Assembly: GCF_003337435.1 (NCBI RefSeq)
Contig: NZ_QPJS01000002.1
Span: 62,001-126,000, forward strand
Direction of reading: 5' to 3'
DNA length: 64,000 bases
Source of the DNA: Schleiferia thermophila
Lineage (GTDB): Bacteria; Bacteroidota; Bacteroidia; Flavobacteriales; Schleiferiaceae
This document shows positions 8,065 to 15,624 of this stretch, piece after piece (within the stretch, counting starts at the first letter, position 1; every line of letters begins with the position of its first letter). Under the pieces are notes generated by a model, which searched no databases, was not told the origin of the DNA, and saw nothing but the letters and a program-made list of their open reading frames with translations. Made by a program: the position numbers and the translations under genes.

Positions 8065-9531
8065 ATGAAAATTGATTTTACCCATCAATGGTCAATCGAT
8101 ACGGCCCTTTGCTTTGTGCCAATCACAGAAGATGAGTCCTCTGAAGTTATTCTTTCACGGCTTGCAAATGAAAACGGGCTGATTAAAGAATTTTTAAGCA
8201 AAAAAAGCATTGCCAAGCTTCATATCCTAATTGACCAGAAGTTTTACGTTCTGATAAAAGTAAATGCATCAAAATCCTTTTCTGCTATTACAGCCGACTT
8301 CAGAAAGGTCATTCGTGAAGTAAAGGATTTTCCCTCGGGCAACTGGGCAATTGATTTAACTACGATTACGGACAAGGCTTTTACCAACGTTTTGGCCAGA
8401 GCCTGGGTGCATGCTTGTGTAGTATCCCTCCAGAAAATCGGTAAAAACAAAACCACAGAAGAACTGTTCCACTGTCTCGACAGTGACAAAGCACACTTGC
8501 AACTTGTGACTCCCTACGCCGATGATATTCGCGAGGATGTACTTCAGCAAGTTGTCGTAGCGAATGCCCAACTCAATGCCATGACGCTCGGCAATGCACC
8601 CTCTAACAAAAAAGACATCAACTTTCTGACCGCTTATTGCGAAGTAATGGCCCGAAAAGCAGGATTGGAAATTGAAATTTTTGACCAGGACAGACTTATG
8701 GTCGAAGGATTCAAGGCTCTTTTGGCAGTAAACAGAGGCAGCGAGCAACCGGCTAGATTTATCCTACTGAAATACAACATGTCTGCATCGGACCTTCCCC
8801 TTGTGGCATTGGTAGGCAAAGGAGTCATCTTCGACACAGGAGGAATCAACCTAAAGCCATCCGACAATCTTTTTCTGATGAAAAGCGATATGTGCGGAGC
8901 AGCAGCTGTGCTGGGAGCTGCAGAGGCCATAGCGCTGAACCATCGCAAAATACGATTACTTGCAGCCATACCGCTTACCGACAATGCCATCGACGCAAAA
9001 AGCACCAAACCGGGAGATGTGATCGGCTCATACAATGGCAAAACCATAGAAGTAATAGACACAGATGCCGAAGGCCGGTTATGCCTTGCCGATGCATTGA
9101 GCTATATAAGCCGAAACTACTCACCCGACTACATCATAGATATAGCCACACTTACCGGCTCAGCTGCCCGGGCTTTGGGCCATCACTATGCAGCCCTCTT
9201 CAGCCCTGATGAAAACTTCCAAAACATCCTTCGCACGGCAGGTCAAATCACCGGAGAGAAACTTTGGCCTTTGCCCCTCGACGACGACTACAAGGAAGAC
9301 CTCCATTCCGATGTAGCCGACCTGGCCAATTTTTCAAACAAACCCACAGCAGGAGCCATCAGTGCAGCCTTGTTTTTAAAGGAATTTGTAGACGACCCCA
9401 ACAGGTGGGCTCACATCGACATAGCTGGCACTGCCTTCACATCATCTGAATTTGGAAAACAGCGAAATGCTTCCGGATTCGGTGTCCAGCTGCTCTATCA
9501 ATTTGTCAAAACCATAGAAAGCATCTATTAA
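8065..9531 (+). CDS. Leucyl aminopeptidase, M17 family
   Basis: A 488-residue cytosolic exopeptidase. The C-terminal catalytic domain carries the family hallmarks: VGKGVIFDTGGINLKP (metal Lys/Asp), MKSDMCGAAAV, NAIDAKSTKPGDV and DTDAEGRLCLADAL (the canonical form is NTDAEGRL, so the first residue differs), then TLTGSAARALG. The N-terminal ~170 residues are the less conserved M17 domain. It releases N-terminal amino acids in peptide turnover using two divalent metals. The ATP-grasp gene follows after 12 bases and is likely co-transcribed. Confidence 0.93.
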   Translation: MKIDFTHQWSIDTALCFVPITEDESSEVILSRLANENGLIKEFLSKKSIAKLHILIDQKFYVLIKVNASKSFSAITADFRKVIREVKDFPSGNWAIDLTTITDKAFTNVLARAWVHACVVSLQKIGKNKTTEELFHCLDSDKAHLQLVTPYADDIREDVLQQVVVANAQLNAMTLGNAPSNKKDINFLTAYCEVMARKAGLEIEIFDQDRLMVEGFKALLAVNRGSEQPARFILLKYNMSASDLPLVALVGKGVIFDTGGINLKPSDNLFLMKSDMCGAAAVLGAAEAIALNHRKIRLLAAIPLTDNAIDAKSTKPGDVIGSYNGKTIEVIDTDAEGRLCLADALSYISRNYSPDYIIDIATLTGSAARALGHHYAALFSPDENFQNILRTAGQITGEKLWPLPLDDDYKEDLHSDVADLANFSNKPTAGAISAALFLKEFVDDPNRWAHIDIAGTAFTSSEFGKQRNASGFGVQLLYQFVKTIESIY

Positions 9532-9543
9532 ATTCCATCTCCC

Positions 9544-10752
9544 ATGAAAAAGACCTTTCTCTGCATCACTTTCTACTTCAAAGGCAACGAATTTCTTCAA
9601 CAGTGCAAAGCAGAAGGCAACACTGTATTTCTACTGACCAAAAAAAAGCTTGAAAATAAACCCTGGGCATGGGAAAGCATCGATGAGGTCTTTTACATGG
9701 AAAGCGATGAAAACTCCCCCGAAAACATCAACAACCTCATCAAAGGTGTAGCCTGGCTGATGCGAAAGCACAAAATTGACCGCGTTGTCGCACTCGATGA
9801 TTTCGATGTCGAAAAAGCTGCTGCTGTACGTGAAGAATTCCGCATACCCGGAATGGGACAAACCACCGCAAGATACTTCCGCGATAAACTTGCCATGCGC
9901 ATCAAAGCCCGCGATGCAGGTCTACGCGTGCCGGCTTTCTCCCCACTCTTCAACGATGAGGAAATCAACCTCTTTGCCAATCAAATCCCTACCCCCTGGC
10001 TGGTTAAACCAAGAAGCGAAGCTTCCGCCACCGGCATCCGAAAGGTGCACAGCACAGACCAACTTTGGGAAGTCATCCACCAACTGGGCGACAAACGGCA
10101 TATGTATCTTGTAGAACAGTTTAAACCCGGCGATGTATATCATGTAGATGCTCTTACCATAAACGGGGAAATGGCATTTAACTGGACCTCAAAATACCTG
10201 TCTACCCCTTTCGATGTGGCCCATGGAGCTGGAATTTTCAGGTCAGCTACCCTACCTCACAACTCCGATGACGACATCCTTCTCAAAGAGTTCAACAACA
10301 GGGTCATGAAGGCATTTGGCATGAAAAACAGCGCATCACACACCGAATACATCAAATGCCATGAAGACGGGGAATTCTATTTCCTGGAAACTTCTGCAAG
10401 AGTAGGAGGGGCGCACCTGGGTACCATGGTGGAAGCTGCCTCAGGCATAAATCTCTGGCGCGAATGGGCACGCCTTGAATCCGCTTTGCTTAAAGGTGAA
10501 GCATATCAACTCCCGGAAGTAAAAAGGCATTACTCAGGAATTCTCATCTCACTTGCCCGACAGCAGCACCCCGATCTATCCCCATTCAACGACCCAGAAA
10601 TATACTGCCACATTCCCGAAGAACATCATGTAGCCCTGATTATTCACAGCAGTAATCACCAAAGAATCATCGAACTTCTGGATAAATATGCACAAATCGT
10701 AAAAGAGCACTACCACGCCTCTGCTCCTGTGCCAGATAAGCCATCACACTGA
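9544..10752 (+). CDS. ATP-grasp domain protein of unknown substrate
   Basis: A 402-residue carboxylate-amine/thiol ligase-like protein. After an N-terminal Rossmann-like lobe come the ATP-grasp elements: a 'TARYFRDKLAMRIKARDAG' helix typical of biotin-carboxylase-like grasps, WLVKPRSEASATGIRKV (Lys and glycine-rich loop), YLVEQFKPGDVYHVD and FYFLETSARVGGAHLG (metal-binding Glu in the last strand). It forms an acyl-phosphate and couples it to a nucleophile, but nothing here identifies the acid or amine. It follows the M17 aminopeptidase by 12 bases, which might hint at peptide-like substrates; that is only a guess from position. Confidence 0.85.
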   Translation: MKKTFLCITFYFKGNEFLQQCKAEGNTVFLLTKKKLENKPWAWESIDEVFYMESDENSPENINNLIKGVAWLMRKHKIDRVVALDDFDVEKAAAVREEFRIPGMGQTTARYFRDKLAMRIKARDAGLRVPAFSPLFNDEEINLFANQIPTPWLVKPRSEASATGIRKVHSTDQLWEVIHQLGDKRHMYLVEQFKPGDVYHVDALTINGEMAFNWTSKYLSTPFDVAHGAGIFRSATLPHNSDDDILLKEFNNRVMKAFGMKNSASHTEYIKCHEDGEFYFLETSARVGGAHLGTMVEAASGINLWREWARLESALLKGEAYQLPEVKRHYSGILISLARQQHPDLSPFNDPEIYCHIPEEHHVALIIHSSNHQRIIELLDKYAQIVKEHYHASAPVPDKPSH

Positions 10753-11077
10753 TATCACGGCTTTTTTAGTTAATCAGTCTTCTTTATGATATATGTCAAG
10801 CACATATGCATTTGCTCACATCAGCCCGACTGAATTGAAATCCAATTTCTGGATTTTTACGCCTGGTGCATTTCAGGGTTCATCGGCCTATCGTTGATAA
10901 AAACTACCGGTAAGTAAAAAAAATTTTCTCAACTAATAAATGAAATGTAACTAATTAATACTGTAAAATAGTTGATGAAATCATCCGATCAAAAAGGATC
11001 GGATTTTGCTAAATAGGAAAATTTTTTGACGTTTTCAAGAAACCATTTCTTCACATTCATCGCACAACAATTATCTG
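10753..11077. other. Convergent intergenic stretch with one hairpin
   Basis: This is 325 bases between the ends of the ATP-grasp and TerC genes. Apart from the terminator-like hairpin listed at 10,983 nothing was recognised: no frame of gene quality, no tRNA and no repeat seen elsewhere in the window. Confidence 0.5.
10983..11007 (+). terminator. Putative intrinsic terminator
   Basis: A perfect 8-base-pair stem (ATCCGATC / GATCGGAT) with a 6-base loop is followed by a short T run. It lies 230 bases past the ATP-grasp stop, farther than usual, so it may end a long 3' leader or simply be a hairpin. The T run is short (4), hence moderate confidence. Confidence 0.4.
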
Positions 11078-12139
11078 CTACTTTCTGCTGCTAATTAGAG
11101 CACCTCGCACCAGACTAGCCACTATTGATACCAACAGGATCAATATTACCACTGCCAAAGAAACCCTGGCATCGATGCCCATTTGGTCGAAATAACGTTC
11201 AAATACCAGTTTGAACCCTATGAATATCAAAAGCACTCCAAGCCCATATGTGAGATAATGAAACAAATCCACGACCCGGGCCAACAAAAAAAACAGACTC
11301 CTTAAACCCAATATGGCAAAGATGTTTGAAAAAAACACAATATACGGATCCAGTGTAATGGAAAAAATTGCCGGAACACTATCTACCGCAAACACTACAT
11401 CGCTAAACTCCACAACCAACAACACCACAAACAAGGGTGTCACATACGTCTTCTTGTGCTCTTTATGACGGAAAATCAGCAGCGACTTTACATTTCGTGG
11501 AAACACATTCAGATATCTGCCCACCAGCTGTACAAGTGGATGTGCCTCGGGTGTGAGGTTTTCATCTTCTTTTTTGCTCAGCAGAATTTTAAATCCAGAA
11601 TAGATCAAAAACACACCAAATACATACAACAGGAAATGAAACCGTTGAATCAAACCTGCTCCCAGAAAAATAAACACAAACCTCATGATCACTGCACCCA
11701 AAATGCCCCAAATTAAAATGGTCTTGTAGTCCTTTTTTCTTACACCAAAATTTCTGAAAATCAATAAAATTACAAATAAATTATCCGCCGACAAACTGTA
11801 TTCGATGAAGTAACCCGTCAGATATTCAAGTGCTATTAAATTTCGGTATCGCTGAAGCGCCTGCTCAAAGCTCAAACCCTTCACATCGAGTTTCTGATTG
11901 TAGCGCGTTGTGATGGACACCAAATCATCGATTGATTCAGGATTGTGCAGCAAGTGACCATATCCTCTGAGGAAAAAATAAAACCCCATTGACAAGCCAA
12001 ACCACACTATTGTCCATATCAAAGCCTCTCTGAACGATACTTCGTGCTTATGCCTATGGAATACACCAAGGTCAAAAGCAAGAATCAAAAAAATAATCGC
12101 AATAAAAATCCCGAAAAAAAGCTGCTCGCTCATGTGCAT
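11078..12139 (-). CDS. TerC/Alx family integral membrane protein
   Basis: A 353-residue multi-pass membrane protein with about eight or nine hydrophobic helices. It matches the TerC/Alx group: FHRHKHEVSFREAL after helix 1, EYSLSADNLFVILLIF (the conserved acidic S-x-DN motif) and VVEFSDVVFAVDSVPAIF (second acidic motif). Relatives export manganese or act in tellurite and alkaline-stress responses; Mn2+ export is the best-supported role for Alx-type members. The start is uncertain: GTG at 12,148, ATG at 12,139 or ATG at 12,133 (MSEQLFF). No PRE-type riboswitch could be recognised upstream, where only about 70 bases separate it from the next gene. Confidence 0.9.
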   Translation of the reverse strand: MHMSEQLFFGIFIAIIFLILAFDLGVFHRHKHEVSFREALIWTIVWFGLSMGFYFFLRGYGHLLHNPESIDDLVSITTRYNQKLDVKGLSFEQALQRYRNLIALEYLTGYFIEYSLSADNLFVILLIFRNFGVRKKDYKTILIWGILGAVIMRFVFIFLGAGLIQRFHFLLYVFGVFLIYSGFKILLSKKEDENLTPEAHPLVQLVGRYLNVFPRNVKSLLIFRHKEHKKTYVTPLFVVLLVVEFSDVVFAVDSVPAIFSITLDPYIVFFSNIFAILGLRSLFFLLARVVDLFHYLTYGLGVLLIFIGFKLVFERYFDQMGIDARVSLAVVILILLVSIVASLVRGALISSRK

Positions 12140-12210
12140 TTCAAGCACAAAAGTACCTGCCCGGCACTCTTGGAAAATCCAAACTTAGTGCCCCCGAAAT
12201 TAATCTTAGG

Positions 12211-12366
12211 TTAATTCAGATGTATCAACCACCGCTCACCTCCTATGGCGACGGCTTTGGCAGATTTTGAATAATTCAACAGGCGCTGAAGGGTTTCTTT
12301 CTTCGCACCTCCAGACTTTCTGCCTTTTTTTTCATTCTTGCTGCAAGGGGTAATCGTTTTTTCCAT
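12211..12366 (-). CDS. Small basic protein of about 51 residues, hypothetical
   Basis: A short frame starting at an ATG (MEKTITPCSKNEKKG...) and ending ERWLIHLN. It is rich in Lys and Arg in its first half and has a helical ETLQRLLNYSKSAKAV segment, a pattern reminiscent of small conserved Bacteroidota proteins. It sits alone, divergent from the DUF2461 gene with about 80 bases between starts. The longer version of the frame begins inside the neighbour's start region and is less likely. Without comparison it remains uncertain whether it is made. Confidence 0.45.
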   Translation of the reverse strand: MEKTITPCSKNEKKGRKSGGAKKETLQRLLNYSKSAKAVAIGGERWLIHLN

Positions 12367-12446
12367 AAACAACCTAATTTTAAACATTCCTACCCTCTTA
12401 ACGGTCATTACATCACATATATTTCCGAACTCATTAAATTTTTTCC

Positions 12447-13157
12447 ATGCTATCAAAAGAAAGTATTAAGTTTCTCGAAAATCTACGCGACAACAACCAC
12501 AAAGATTGGTTTTCCGCCAATCGCACCCGCTACGAATACTACAAAACCGAACTTCTGCAAGCCGCCCGCCAAATCCTCAAAGCCCTTCAGCAAGCAGACC
12601 CCTCACTGGCCGATGTAAAGCCTCACCAATGCCTTTTTCGCATCAATCGCGACATACGCTTTTCACCCGATAAACGACCCTACAAAACACACGTATCCCT
12701 TGGATTTGCCCCGGGTGGGCGTAAAGGTGATCTTGCCGGATATTACGTACACTTCGACCCTGAAGAAAGCTTCGTAGGAGGCGGGCTTTACATGCCTATG
12801 TCAGAGCCACTCAAAAAAGTTCGCACAGACATAGACCTCTATTGGGATGAATTCACCGAAATCCTTCATCAGCCAGATTTTGTCCAGATGTACGGCGACC
12901 TCGACTTCGATCCCCATTTCACCCTCTCCCGCCCACCCAAAGGTTATACCTACGACCACCCGGCCATTCGCTACCTCAAGCTTAAATCCTTCACCGCTAC
13001 CCGCCCTCTCCGCTATTCACAACTCACCGAACCAGCTACCATAGAACTGCTTATACAACATCTGCTCCCCCTCAGACCATTGCTTCATTTTCTCAACCGG
13101 GCACTCCAGGCCGATGATGAGCCCAACATTATTTTAAAGCCTTTTTATAAAAGTTAA
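12447..13157 (+). CDS. DUF2461 family protein
   Basis: A 236-residue protein of the DUF2461/TIGR02453 family. It opens with the typical SIKFLENLRDNNHKDWFSANR segment and contains CLFRINRDIRFSPDKRPYKTH and the GYYVHFDPEESFVGGGLYMP motif. Function is unknown in bacteria. From here to 14.6 kb the plus strand is clearly C-rich and the GC content is higher than in the flanks. It is followed after about 50 bases by the unknown gene at 13,209, which has its own -7 promoter element. Confidence 0.88.
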   Translation: MLSKESIKFLENLRDNNHKDWFSANRTRYEYYKTELLQAARQILKALQQADPSLADVKPHQCLFRINRDIRFSPDKRPYKTHVSLGFAPGGRKGDLAGYYVHFDPEESFVGGGLYMPMSEPLKKVRTDIDLYWDEFTEILHQPDFVQMYGDLDFDPHFTLSRPPKGYTYDHPAIRYLKLKSFTATRPLRYSQLTEPATIELLIQHLLPLRPLLHFLNRALQADDEPNIILKPFYKS

Positions 13158-13182
13158 GCCCTGCACCAAAGACCCCTTTGCA

Positions 13183-13190
13183 TACCTTTG
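13183..13190 (+). promoter_or_regulatory. Promoter -7 element (TACCTTTG)
   Basis: An exact match to the Bacteroidota TAnnTTTG element, 18 bases before the ATG at 13,209. No TTTG was found at the expected -33 position. It overlaps a possible TTG start at 13,188, which argues for the downstream ATG. Confidence 0.5.
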
Positions 13191-13208
13191 TATCAAAGCA
13201 TACCAGCC

Positions 13209-14633
13209 ATGGAGCGTTACATTCTTACAACCCAGCAAAAAGCCCTGAAAATCAACCTAAACCAATCCATCTATGGCACATTTGCTGAAATCGGCGCCGG
13301 TCAGGAAGTCGTCCGTCACTTTTTCCGGGCTGGAGGAGCCTCCGGCACCGTGGCCAAAGCAATGAGCGCCTACGACAAAGATTTCAGCGATGCAATTTAT
13401 GGTCGGGAACCCGACGGCCGCTACGTTACCGAAAGTCGCCTTCGCAAAATGCTCGCCCAGGAATACAGGCTCGTCGAAGAGCGCATCGACCGCTCCAAAA
13501 ACCCCAACAAATGCTTCTTTACCTACGCCAATACCGTGGCCACCATCGATTTCGCCAAACGCTACAAAGGACATGGCTGGATGGGATGTAAATTTCAGCT
13601 TACCCCAGACAGCCCGCCAAACGAAGTCATCTTCCACGTCCGGCTAAAAGAAAACGAAGCCGTCCTCCAGCAGGAAACCATCGGCGTCATGGGCGTAAAT
13701 CTCATATACGCCTGCTTCCACATCATCAACGATCCTAACGAACTGCTCAAATCCCTCTACGACAACCTTTCCCGCGAAAAAGTCGAAATCGATATGATCA
13801 ATGTCTCCGGACCCGATTTCGAAGGCGTCGACAACCGCCTCCTTTCCCTCCAGCTCATCAAAAACGGATTTACAGACGCCGTCATCTTCGGCCCCGACGG
13901 CAATAACCTCCTCCCCGCAGGCCTGCTCTACAAAAAAAACATCCTCGCTCTGCGCGGCAGCTTCCGCCCCGTCACCAAGGTCAACATGGACATGATGACC
14001 AAAGGCTACCAATACTTTATCAGAGATCCGCGCGTCAAAAAAGACAACGTCGAAGTCCTCTTCGAAATCACCCTCAATAACCTCCGTGCCGAGGGCGAAA
14101 TCGACGAACAAGACTTTCTGGACCGCGCTGAAATTCTTTGCTCGCTCGGTTACAAAGTACTCATCTCCAATTTTCAGGAATATTACAAACTCGTGCACTA
14201 CTTCGCCGAGTTTACCAAAGCGCGATTGGGCATTATCCTTGGAGTTTCCAGCCTGAAGGACATCTTCAATGAAAAATACTACAGAACCCTCCCAGGAGGC
14301 ATCCTAGAGGCCATGGGCATCATGTTTTCCCGCGACATAAAAATTTATGTTTATCCCTCAAAACCTACAGACGAAAGTCCCCTCGAAACCTCCAAAAACA
14401 TGTGGGTACATCCACGCCTGCGCCCCCTATTCGATTATCTGACCTTCAACGGGCGGATCAAAGACATCGAAACCTACGACCCCTCCATTCTTCATATTTT
14501 CTCACCCCGCGTGTTAAGGATGATTAAAAAAGGCGAATCCGGATGGGAACATATGCTGCCTGAAGGTGTTGAAAACATCATTAAGTCAAAGAAACTCTTT
14601 GGCTATGAGCCTCATAAAGAAGTTGCCACATAA
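13209..14633 (+). CDS. Conserved protein of unknown function
   Basis: A 474-residue soluble protein beginning MERYILTTQQKALKIN. Striking conserved-looking stretches are YGTFAEIGAGQEVVRHFFRAGG, GASGTVAKAMSAYDKDFSDAIYG, GHGWMGCKFQL, GVMGVNLIYACF and ISGxD-type turns. I recall this as a widely distributed bacterial family of about 480 residues, given unreliable names in databases (for example 'TonB-dependent receptor', which it cannot be: it has no signal peptide and no barrel). No catalytic motif that I can name is present. A TTG start seven codons upstream is possible but lies inside the promoter element. Confidence 0.75.
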   Translation: MERYILTTQQKALKINLNQSIYGTFAEIGAGQEVVRHFFRAGGASGTVAKAMSAYDKDFSDAIYGREPDGRYVTESRLRKMLAQEYRLVEERIDRSKNPNKCFFTYANTVATIDFAKRYKGHGWMGCKFQLTPDSPPNEVIFHVRLKENEAVLQQETIGVMGVNLIYACFHIINDPNELLKSLYDNLSREKVEIDMINVSGPDFEGVDNRLLSLQLIKNGFTDAVIFGPDGNNLLPAGLLYKKNILALRGSFRPVTKVNMDMMTKGYQYFIRDPRVKKDNVEVLFEITLNNLRAEGEIDEQDFLDRAEILCSLGYKVLISNFQEYYKLVHYFAEFTKARLGIILGVSSLKDIFNEKYYRTLPGGILEAMGIMFSRDIKIYVYPSKPTDESPLETSKNMWVHPRLRPLFDYLTFNGRIKDIETYDPSILHIFSPRVLRMIKKGESGWEHMLPEGVENIIKSKKLFGYEPHKEVAT

Positions 14634-14657
14634 ACTTCACCCTTGCACCAGATACTG

Positions 14658-14688
14658 TTTGGAAAATTTTTAGCCCTTTATATATTTG
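14658..14688 (+). promoter_or_regulatory. tRNA-Gln promoter (TTTG-N19-TATATTTG)
   Basis: The -33 TTTG (14,658-14,661) and -7 TATATTTG (14,681-14,688) are separated by exactly 19 bases, a perfect Bacteroidota housekeeping promoter. The -7 box ends 17 bases before the mature tRNA. This is the clearest promoter in the window. Confidence 0.85.
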
Positions 14689-14705
14689 CAGCCCGTTTCA
14701 CGGAT

Positions 14706-14776
14706 TGCCCGATCGTCTAATGGCAGGACTACGGATTTTGGTTCCGTCTGTGTTGGTTCGAATCCAGCTCGGGCAA
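14706..14776 (+). tRNA. tRNA-Gln (anticodon TTG)
   Basis: A 71-base cloverleaf. The acceptor stem TGCCCGA/TCGGGCA has seven perfect pairs. The anticodon stem ACGGA/TCCGT encloses loop TTTTGGT (anticodon TTG), the T-arm has the loop core GGTTCGAATCC, and the discriminator is A. CCA is not encoded. It is a stand-alone unit with its own promoter and a terminator hairpin. Confidence 0.97.
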
Positions 14777-14786
14777 CTTTAGAATG

Positions 14787-14811
14787 ACCCACCTCCAGCG
14801 GTGGGTTTTTT
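14787..14811 (+). terminator. Intrinsic terminator after tRNA-Gln
   Basis: A 7-base-pair stem ACCCACC/GGTGGGT with a 6-base loop is followed immediately by a run of T. It starts 10 bases after the tRNA and is well placed to end its transcript. Confidence 0.85.
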
Positions 14812-14824
14812 ATTTTCTCCTTTT

Positions 14825-14999
14825 GGGCGCCTCCCCCGGCCGCTTTCTGCCCGCGGCCGGGGGCCGGTCTACGACTCCTATTCCCCTTGCGGATCGGGCA
14901 TGACTCATCGGGCTGCGGTGGCTCGCTCTCGCTCCGCCTCCTCGCCCGTGTGCCATACTGCCCGCCCGCTGCGGCTCATATCCGCCTCCGCCCAGGCGC
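14825..14999 (+). repeat. GC-rich dispersed repeat, copy 1
   Basis: A very GC-rich 175-base block inside much more AT-rich DNA. The same sequence occurs inverted at 63,236-63,409 with roughly 85-87% identity by eye. It begins GGGCGCCTCCCCCGG and ends GGCGC, so the ends can pair (GCGCC/GGCGC). An 11-base-pair perfect hairpin, CCCCCGGCCGC (14,833-14,843) with GCGGCCGGGGG (14,853-14,863), encloses 9 bases. Open frames across it look like composition artefacts. The 148 bases after it, up to the next gene, show nothing recognisable. Confidence 0.85.
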
Positions 15000-15147
15000 T
15001 CAAAGCAACTCCAGGCCCTCCACCACTATTCCCCCTGATTACCCAACTGCTCATCCCTTATTCATCCATACTCATGCACCTATCCGGCATTATAGGCCAT
15101 CCCGGCTTCCACATCCCATCCTCACCAACCTAAATCGAGTATAAACA

Positions 15148-15624
15148 TTAATCCCTGTTTAGATAATAAGGCAGCCTGCCATCAAAATCCCTGAACCTCA
15201 GCATAACAATACTATCCGTATGCTGAGCCAAAACATTCAGGTCAAATTCTCCAAAACCTTCCAACAGTCGTTCACAGTCCCCCACATCCGACACATACAT
15301 TGCCAGCAAAGCCTGGGGAGGATAACTTTTCAGTAAAAGACCATTCCACACCAGCTTTGCTTTACCTTCCTGACAACCACTGTATTGATATGTGATTCGC
15401 AAACAATTTCCGTCCTGATACACTTCTTTTGGAATGGCTACCTGAGCTCCTGCTGAATCTTCCATCGTCTGAAATGCAGCGACGACTACGGGCTCGCAAG
15501 CAGGTTTGCTTGCCGATTCCGGGATATCTTCTTTCACAGCCATCGGTGCATCAATGTTTTTCTTGGTCTTACAAGCTGCGTAAGCCAAAAGCACACCACT
15601 AATCAGCCACCACCACTTTTTCAT
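15148..15624 (-). CDS. Hypothetical lipoprotein-like secreted protein
   Basis: A 158-residue protein starting MKKWWWLISGVLLAYAACK, a short signal ending in a loosely lipobox-like AYAAC. The rest contains several cysteines and no family I recognise (middle: NCLRITYQYSGCQEGKAKLVW; end: LRFRDFDGRLPYYLN). A start nine codons upstream is possible but less convincing as a signal peptide. It overlaps the end of the upstream protease gene by 26 bases, so it is likely translated from the same message and may be a partner of that exported protease. Confidence 0.65.
   Translation of the reverse strand: MKKWWWLISGVLLAYAACKTKKNIDAPMAVKEDIPESASKPACEPVVVAAFQTMEDSAGAQVAIPKEVYQDGNCLRITYQYSGCQEGKAKLVWNGLLLKSYPPQALLAMYVSDVGDCERLLEGFGEFDLNVLAQHTDSIVMLRFRDFDGRLPYYLNRD

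Noticed and set aside
13644-14198. 184-codon frame opposite the unknown gene at 13,209
   Set aside because: Acidic, Val/Asp/Glu-rich antisense frame produced by the strong C bias of the plus strand; the sense protein is conserved-looking.
14801-15144. Overlapping frames of 85-110 codons through the GC-rich repeat
   Set aside because: They are Arg/Ser/Pro-rich, run through a non-coding repeat shared with 63.2 kb, are not preserved as the same frame in the other copy, and lack plausible starts.
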